DNA of 64,000 nucleotides from Cristatella mucedo. Its lineage: Eukaryota; Bryozoa; Phylactolaemata; Cristatellidae. Position numbers and translations under genes: made by a program. Position 1 is the first letter of the stretch. Every line of letters begins with the position of its first letter. This document shows, one piece after another, positions 34,180 to 64,000 of this stretch. The DNA lies in assembly GCA_009760855.2 (NCBI GenBank), contig WPIO01000017.1, forward strand, positions 2,231,501 through 2,295,500, written 5' to 3'. The notes below the pieces were generated by a model, which made no database searches, was not told the DNA's origin, and was given only the letters and a program-made list of their open reading frames with translations.

Positions 34180-34890
34180 TTATGCTGCTGCCAATGAAGC
34201 AGGGGCCATTCTTAGGGCCACAAAAGATAAACCTTGCCTGCCTGCACGCAAAGCAAATAAAAAATTATAAACTATGCTCATATTTAATCAGAGGTGAAAC
34301 AACAGCTATTTGTTGGCCTCGGCCACTCGTTTCTCGCCAGCTGCTTCTGTGTTAATATTGTAATATAATATATAATGTATATATATATATATATATATAG
34401 TATATATATATTATTTTTCTATATTATATGTATTATTATATATTGTTATTATATTAGCTCCAGAGCTGCTTACGAGGTGTTCCTTCGGCTACTGCAGCGC
34501 TTCGAAGGTCTTTCTGTTCGTCACTGATTGCGCCATCTTGTGCAAAAGATAGGATATCGAACGTTGGCCACCGACCGTGCTTGGCTTCTGATAGTGCGTT
34601 TTACTTGCCTTCACCCAGCATCAGTACCCTGATCAGGGTGAACAGGGTACTTTTATACTTATTTATACCTACTTTTACCACCTGCATCCTGCTCAGGACT
34701 CCTTGTACTAAGAGCTGCCACTGCCCAATGCATGTTTTCATGAATATGTGTGCTATGTGTGCTCACGCGAGCACGTGTGTGTCTGTGTGCATGTGAGGGC
34801 ACGTGTGTGCATGTGTATGTGTGCATGCGTAGGTGTATATATGTGTCCGTGTGTGTATGCACGCGTGCGTGAGTGAAGTGGCCGTGATTG
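34180..34890. other. No gene; AT and GT-rich simple sequence
   Basis: An AT-rich run lies at about 34355-34450 (TA repeats) and a GT/GC-rich region at 34740-34880. No gene signal. Confidence 0.5.
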
Positions 34891-35022
34891 TGCGTGTGCG
34901 TGTGCGTGTGCGTGTGCGTGTGCGTGTGCGTGTGCGTGTGCGTGTGCGTGTGCGTGTGCGTGTGCGTGTGCGTGTGCGTGTGCGTGTGCGTGTGCGTGTG
35001 CGTGTGCGTGTGCGTGTGCGTG
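34890..35022. repeat. (TGTGCG)n hexamer array, ~22 units
   Basis: An uninterrupted hexanucleotide repeat of alternating purine and pyrimidine. It gives long Arg-Val, Cys-Val and His-Ala-type frames on both strands, which are artefacts. Confidence 0.98.
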
Positions 35023-35024
35023 TT

Positions 35025-35970
35025 GCACACACACGAGTGTGCATGCACGCTCAAGCTCGTAATCACACTGAGTGTTAATTTTTTAGGTGTGTGTTGACTT
35101 ATTGCCTTTAAATGCCGAGGACCAACTTATTTCTCACTAAAAAATCTGGTCGAGCCTATCTAGCTGTGACGATTATTATGGCAGCGAGGGTGCCGCACCA
35201 GTATTGTTATCAGCTTGTTGCTGTTGAGATGTATCTATTACTGTCGGCAGAAATGGATGACTTGGCTGGTTTGACTCTTACCTCTGGTTCCAGAGGACAC
35301 GGGCCCAACTTCCAATGCAAATTTGACTGACATGCCATGTCTTTGTTTCTAGCTCTGCTGTATCCATTCGGGATGTTGTAGCATTTATAAATCTGTCGTA
35401 TATGGCAGCAGTACATTGTTATAGTGCAGCTGGTGCATTCACTGCTTGTCGAGTTATCGCTGGCTCGTGTTCGATGCCAATTCGACCCAATCGATATGAC
35501 CATACAGGAGCCTCTCCCCGGCTGCATTGTGTAGCCAACTGTAGTCGGACTGCAGTGGCTTGGCTTTGCATGGCCGACGAGCGTGCTCGGTTCCCGAGCT
35601 AATTAATTGTAACCATTCTGCTCTGCTGGTAACACTCACTGGCCAGATAGGATGGAGGCTAGGAATTACCTGTTGATCCGCTCACTGGCTTTGGTCGAAC
35701 GATCAATTTGCTTTTTCCGTTGTAGCTGCTTTCTCAACTAGCAGCCAATATTCACTTTTGACAATCGGCTTGCTGTTACGCCCACCCCATGTCGTGTTCC
35801 TCACCTTTAAATAATTATTTTTTTACAAGGCATGCAATCGTCTCATGTTTTTGGCCCATGGCCTCCCTAGTGATTCTGCCTCTTGACGAAGTCATGTTTA
35901 TGCATGTATGTAGGCATATATGTATGTCTGTTTGCACCGGCTTCATGGCAAGCTTCACGGCAGTTTTCCA
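35025..35970. other. No gene recognised
   Basis: Short frames without motifs. Confidence 0.4.
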
Positions 35971-35974
35971 CTAC

Positions 35975-36165
35975 TTATAATAATAATAATAATAACAAGA
36001 ATGCACTTGATAAAGTGCCCTCAGAGAACTTAATCTCTTTCTAGGCGCTTTACATTTGCTGCAAAGGGAAATGCAATTGAATGGTAAGTAAAATCATGCT
36101 TGAAAAACAAACAAAATGAATAATATGGTTAGGGGTGACATGCACAGGGTCAGCATTCAAATCGC
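35975..36165 (-). mobile_element. LINE A 3' tail
   Basis: (AAT)n, complement hairpin with intact arms, tttgctgcaaagggaaatgc and aatatggttaggggtgac. Almost identical to 57640-57800, so the two copies derive from closely related source elements. Confidence 0.85.
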
Positions 36166-36169
36166 TATT

Positions 36170-37567
<1,398 letters not shown>

Positions 37568-37772
37568 GCGGTGCGACTGCAGCAGGTGCTGCTGCTTCAC
37601 AAGATTCACGGAGACTCGCGTGCAGCCGCGGCAGACCTCCTAGACCAGGCCAGCTGGCCAGTCAGGCAAGGCAGCTGCAGCAGCAGAGTTAGCAGGGCAC
37701 AAACGCAGCCGGTTGAGCCGTGAGAGTCGCAGCTCCGGAGCAGCAGCAGGCTGGCTGCAGTGGCCAGCGGCT

Positions 37773-59548
<21,776 letters not shown>

Positions 59549-60625
59549 CCTTGAACGCACCCGTTTCCATGACGTAGCCGCACCCATATGAGCACTCTAG
59601 CCACGATCGACCTGCTCCCAGGCGTCTGTCTGTCTGTCTGTCTGCCTGCCCGTCTGGCTTAAGCACAAAGAAATGCAGCTTCGATACAGCGCCGATCACG
59701 GAAGTGACATTTCGTTCGTCACCAGACTCGTGCCAGCTGGCAGCGAGCTGCGCTGTCACCGCTGCCACCGACCGGCCGAGGCCTGTCTTCGACTTGTTCG
59801 AGCCAAAACGTACAGCCAAAAGTTATCCCCCTCTGCTCTTCCCCGGCTCTCCAAGTGACTGCAGTATTGCTCTTTAAAACGTGGCGCTGGTGCTTGGAGC
59901 ATCTGTGTTGCCACTGCTCAGCTCGCAGCAGCTGGGTACTCGATGTCAGATGCACCACTGCAGTGGTCAAACCTCGGCACCCGAGCGCCATCTGTTAGAG
60001 GTCGATAGGCCAGAGGCCTTGAGCAGCTTGCCTTGTCTACCCACACCACCTAGCCACGCCCACCCTGCCACGAGCGTGAGTCAGTCGTTGCCCGGCTACA
60101 GCCGAACGGCTGCTGCAACTGTCCGGCGCCACGTGACCGGGTCACGTGTCGTGGACGGGTTGATGCGAGCGCGGCAGCGTACAAGCCGTCACGCTCACCA
60201 TCACTCTTGTGCTGTGAAGCTCCTATCAGGTGACGCCTCTCTTGCTCGCGTGCCCACCTGTTAGAGGTCGTTCCATGACTTGCTGTATATTTTGTACTTG
60301 GGCACGAGCCGTCGTTTACGCATATTGTTATGATAGAGGATATTTTTGTATGCATCTGTTAACCGACGGCACCGGCCTTTTGTATCCGGCCATATCGGGA
60401 GAAGCTGACGGGATCGAGATCGTCGTCCATCAGTGTGCGCTCGCTATATTCGCGTTCCCTCGGAGCACAGATTGTTTGTACGAAAATTGTTATGCCGAAG
60501 GGTAAACATTTACATTGATTGGCAACATCAATGCAAAATTTAGTGTTCTCGGTGCCAAATGAAATCACTTGCATACTATAGCAACTGCTCTATCAAAATA
60601 AATGGTGGAAAAATTGCGAGTTTCT
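59549..60625 (+). other. HNF4: Probable HNF4 3' UTR
   Basis: The stretch from the stop codon to the AATAAA at 60597-60602 has no transposon insertion and keeps the higher CpG content of the last exon. A short TCTG microsatellite lies at 59627-59650. Its transcription is inferred, not seen. Confidence 0.5.
60597..60602 (+). terminator. Candidate polyadenylation signal AATAAA
   Basis: Canonical hexamer about 1.05 kb after the HNF4 stop codon, followed by tggtgg and a TTCTGTT (GT/T-rich) stretch within 30 nt. The best candidate in the 3' flank. Confidence 0.55.
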
Positions 60626-60629
60626 GTTA

Positions 60630-61700
60630 ACGCGATGCATGAGTCGTGTCGCAGGAAGCGTACTGCGAATCTTGTGCACAACCTGCTATGGAGCGCGGTC
60701 GTGCCACGTCGTGTAGCTGATCAGGCGAGTAATTGGTCTCGTTGCACGTTTGCACCTCGATGTACCTCAGAGGTTGCAATATTCTGCAGTCATGCAAGCT
60801 GGCTTATCGGTGGTGGTGCTCAAGTCTCTGACTCTGGGGTAGCAGTATTATCCCGTTGTTGCAGCTGGTGTGACTGTTGCATGCAACATTTCGTGCACTT
60901 GCTCTCAATTTTCCCAGCACTATTAGTAGTCGTCTGGCGAAAAATCAGAAAGCATTGACGAAGGCACTCAGATTGCTCGACTTAAAAAAGTGAGTGCACC
61001 AGATTACAGCTTTCGGCGTGATATGGGTGACGGATGACATCGTTGTCTGAATGATGAGTGGCTCCACTCCCTGTCGACATCACAGAATCCAACGTCAAGC
61101 TGAAGTGTCACGAAAGCAGACATCAGAGTGGTGCATGTGAGTGCAGTCAGTCAACTGTGACACGAGCTTCCCGTGACTTGTTGCCGTCCATCGCACTTTC
61201 GATGATGTGCTGGGTCACCTTTGCATTGTACCTGGCAAAGCACCGCCACCAATTGGGCCAGCTGCAGCATTTGCTCCCGATTGATTTTACTGGTTACTGT
61301 TTGTAATGTTGCATGTGTCTGCTTGCTGACGATTTAACCAGGACCACTGTCACTTGCAGACTCTCGACTGCTGCTGCTTATTTCATAGTTGACTTCCGAA
61401 AATAACTATGCAGACCTCTCCAGAACTGTGCCTCGTCGTCTGCTTTAAAAGAGCGCTCCAGCAAGGACGACGAGTGTCGCTCGTTGGCTGTAGGACATCA
61501 GAAAATATGTTGTGAACAAAATTAACTTGTGTGTGCTTTTCAAATCAAATCATTTCAGGATCATTGTTATTTTGTTACCGTTTTAACTTTCTTTAATAAT
61601 ATTATTATTACAATTATTATTAATTATTTATTATTAGCAAACATTATTATTAATTAGTAATTATTAGCAAAAACAAGACAATAATAATATCACTAGTATT
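60630..61700. other. No gene recognised
   Basis: No conserved coding sequence. AT-rich ATT/AAT stretches occur at about 61595-61700. Confidence 0.4.
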
Positions 61701-61714
61701 GTTAGCAACAACAA

Positions 61715-61990
61715 GACATTAGTAGCCCAGCAACCTTGGAGAACTAAATTCCATTTTAAGCACTTTGCTGCGAACGAAGCACGGCACTGATTTCAATACT
61801 TTGGTTCATAGGAACTTAATGCAGAGTCGCCTAAGGATTTGAGACTGGTTAGAGGTATAACTAAAGAGCAGTCAGAGGAGTCAGGGGAAGCCTGAAGAGG
61901 AAGTATTTCGGGTAGTGGTAAGCCGAGGCGAAGAGAGTAAAGGAGCCATGTATGTGTCGGGAATAGACTCTGTTAGCAACGAATGTCATC
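61715..61990 (-). mobile_element. LINE A fragment, very old
   Basis: cagcaaccttggagaactaaattcc, tttgctgcgaacgaagcacggc, then caaagcct-like and aggaatttgagactggtt-like text recall the complement of the LINE A 3' end. The hairpin is nearly gone. Confidence 0.55.
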
Positions 61991-62017
61991 TAGGATCACT
62001 GAGACCCAGCGATAAAT

Positions 62018-62174
62018 ATAAAAATATATATCATTCATTTGTATAGCACCCCAAGAGAACTTAATCTCTATTCAGGCACTTCACATATGCCTCGGGGCTC
62101 GAGCCCACGACCTCGGCAAGCAAGACCTTGGTCGAGGCGAGCACCTTAACCGCTGGACCAAACCAGCTCGGCGC
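62018..62174 (-). repeat. SINE B copy, full length
   Basis: On the minus strand: GAGCTGGTTTGGTCCAGCGG, GTGCTCGCC, ACCAAGGTCTTGC (a small insertion relative to 21061), GGGCTCGAGCCCC B-box, CATATGTGAAGTGCC, AGAGATTAAGTTCTCTTGG, GGTGC and ACAAATGAATGATATA. The outer arm shows a paired change (GTGCC/GGTGC). Confidence 0.9.
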
Positions 62175-62605
62175 TAGAAAGAAAGAACTAACGTGTAGCA
62201 CCTCCCTTGCATCTGCGTGCACGTGAGGTGCACCGTCACATTCATTTCGCCGATTTACAGCACTAGACAGACAGCTCCTGACTCGGCCAGGCCCGGCCGT
62301 CGAATTAGCTCTTCTGTCTGATTGGTCTATTGGTGCCGCCCTACGTCTTTTCCTTACTAGCCTTTCTCCGTCGAGCTCTACAACGGTCAAGCTCAACGTA
62401 GTCAGCCTCGATGTGATCAATTGTACAAGAGTCGCTAATCATTTGATCGGAAGAGCAAAAGCCGATCGCAGCACAGTGCCTCGCGAGCACAGTGCCTTTC
62501 CTTAGTGAAACCGGTTGACTCTAAAAGTGAGAATTGCATCGGCCAGCAGGTCTTTTTTGCTATTTCGTTTAGTAATTGCCTGCATCGTTATTCATATATT
62601 GTTGG

Positions 62606-62745
62606 TTGTGCCCAGTGGTTAAGGTTCAGGCCCGACCAAGGTCAGACCGAGGTCATGGGCTCAACCCCCGTGGAGTATGTGAAGCACCTGAATAGATTAA
62701 GTTTTCTTAGGACACTATACAAAGTGAATTATATTATATATAGCA
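62606..62745 (+). repeat. SINE B copy
   Basis: gtgcccagtggttaagg head, GACCAAGGTCAGACCGAGGTC arm, GGGCTCAACCCCC (mutated B-box), tatgtgaagcacctg, AGATTAAGTTTTCTTAGG and ATACAAAGTGAATTATATTATAT. It is inverted relative to the SINE B copy about 430 bp upstream. Confidence 0.85.
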
Positions 62746-62754
62746 CATTTCCAG

Positions 62755-63030
62755 AATTCTTACGAAACGACAACTGCTCTCCTGCTGCCGACTATGGCTC
62801 ATCCTTTCCCAGCGGTCCTGAGTTGCTACTTCCGTGCTAATCACTACCTCAACTGCTCTCCTGACTCTGCTATGCTTCTCACTTTCTCTTTGTTGCGTGA
62901 GATGAAGTCCGTTGGCAACAGCAGGCGTACCGAAAGCCGCTTAGGCTGTTAATGCGCTATAGAAAACTCTCCTGCATATCATCCATACAGTCTTTGTGGA
63001 TTTGTGGAGTTACAGACAGAGATACATGAC
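62755..63030 (+). mobile_element. LINE B 3' fragment
   Basis: gacaactgctctcctgctgccg, actatggctcatcctttccc, agcgg(t)cctgagttgctacttcc, gctatgcttctcactttctctttg, gaaagccgcttaggctg, and ggagttacagacagagatac ending in acattacattac. The 3' tail of LINE B is therefore short repeats of ACATT. Confidence 0.83.
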
Positions 63031-63034
63031 ATTA

Positions 63035-64000
63035 CATTACCCAAGGCAGCCAATCATAGGAAGGCAGGACAAAGCACTTCATCGGGTTAAAGGTCAAGCG
63101 TGACTTTTACAGCAAAGTGAATTCTTTCCGTTCTAGAGACCGTGAAATTCTTCATCGTGCAAACCACCCACGGAACTTCTGGTTACCCACCCATGCACTA
63201 GAAAGTGAATGCTTTGTGCCGCTGCTGCTAATTGAAGGCTCAATGCTTAAATAAGTCACTGGCAGGTGGGAGCAGTGCTCCACCTCTAGGCAGGTGGATC
63301 ACCTTCACACCGATGCAGGCTGCCGGTCACACATTCGCTACTCGAAAAATGGAAGACGATGCAGATGTGCAACCGCATACGGCCGTGAGAGCACACTTTA
63401 ATTAGGGGCACGGTGCTGTCGATTTCCCTGCTGCTGTTGATCGTTAACTGCTCGTACCGGATTGAACGATTCGTAGCAGCAAGTTGAGCTGCTCCTGCAC
63501 TACACGATATCAAGCATGCCAGTCCGGGCTACCAGTGCGCCGGCGGCGTCGCGCAGCGGTGGTCCCTCGAGAGCATCAATGAGCTCAATGATTCTTCTCG
63601 ACTAGCACAACAACCAATCCAGCAGCCATTGTGCAAGTCTTAGCTACCATTGTGGAATGCAGTTAATGCAGGCCCGGTTCGGCTCACTTGCAGCCTGTTC
63701 AGGCACACGGCCGAATACAATGCTGCCAATGTAGCAACTTAGAGAAGCATGGGGCACGCTAAGAACTGAAATGCAGAGACCTTCACTTCGGCCTGCACCG
63801 GTCACTACAGGTACCCTCTGTCTGTGCAATGCAATGGTTGCTGGCAGTGGCTGGGGCAACGGCAGCCTTGAGAGCAGAGACAGGCGTATCAACAAGGGAG
63901 CACACAGTCATCGATGATGGCATCCTCAACAGTCTCTCGCTCGACTGCACTAACAGGACGAAGCCAAGGCGGCATGGCCCAGAAGCAGCAGCCAGCGGCG
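63035..64000. other. No gene recognised
   Basis: No motif, RNA gene or repeat family was identified up to the window edge. Confidence 0.45.

Noticed and set aside
34659-35078. Long His-Ala, Arg-Thr and Cys-Val frames
   Set aside because: They are produced by the TGTGCG hexamer array in every frame, not by coding selection.

Overview
This is a stretch of animal (metazoan) nuclear DNA. It holds one convincing host gene, a multi-exon nuclear receptor of the HNF4 (NR2A) family on the + strand between about 37.8 and 59.5 kb. The rest is mostly transposable-element debris and simple repeats. Spliced exons with GT/AG borders, tRNA-derived SINEs, CR1/L2-type LINEs and very many microsatellites exclude a prokaryote. 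The HNF4 protein is animal-wide, but its divergent N and C termini and its uninterrupted DNA-binding-domain exon suggest an invertebrate. I cannot name the phylum from the sequence.

Layout. 0-37 kb: no recognisable host gene. It holds an apparently intact CR1/L2-like LINE (family A, ~2.2-5.7 kb, + strand), about ten truncated relatives on both strands, two tRNA-like SINE families (called A and B here), a hAT-like non-autonomous DNA transposon (13.0-13.4 kb), a triplicated 177-bp unit (20.2-20.7 kb), a wrecked Ty3/gypsy integrase split by a LINE (24.3-25.1 kb), and many GA, GT, CTG and hexamer tracts. 37.8-59.5 kb: HNF4 in seven inferred coding exons (73, 300, 116, 150, 241, 261 and about 428 nt). 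Their splice phases join into a single reading frame of about 520 codons. Its introns hold further LINE A pieces, a second LINE family (B) with a degraded 2.4-kb copy, SINEs, and two unnamed repeat families (C and D). 59.5-60.6 kb: probable 3' UTR with an AATAAA signal. 60.6-64 kb: SINE B and LINE remnants, otherwise nothing recognised.

How the parts relate. LINE A ends in a hairpin followed by ATT repeats, and SINE B ends in the same hairpin. This suggests that SINE B is mobilised by the LINE A reverse transcriptase. Several nested insertions with short target-site duplications (LINE A in LINE A, LINE A in gypsy, SINE A in LINE A, SINE A in LINE B) give a relative order of activity. The longest uninterrupted LINE reading frame looks young. 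All family assignments come from reading motifs by eye; no database search was run.
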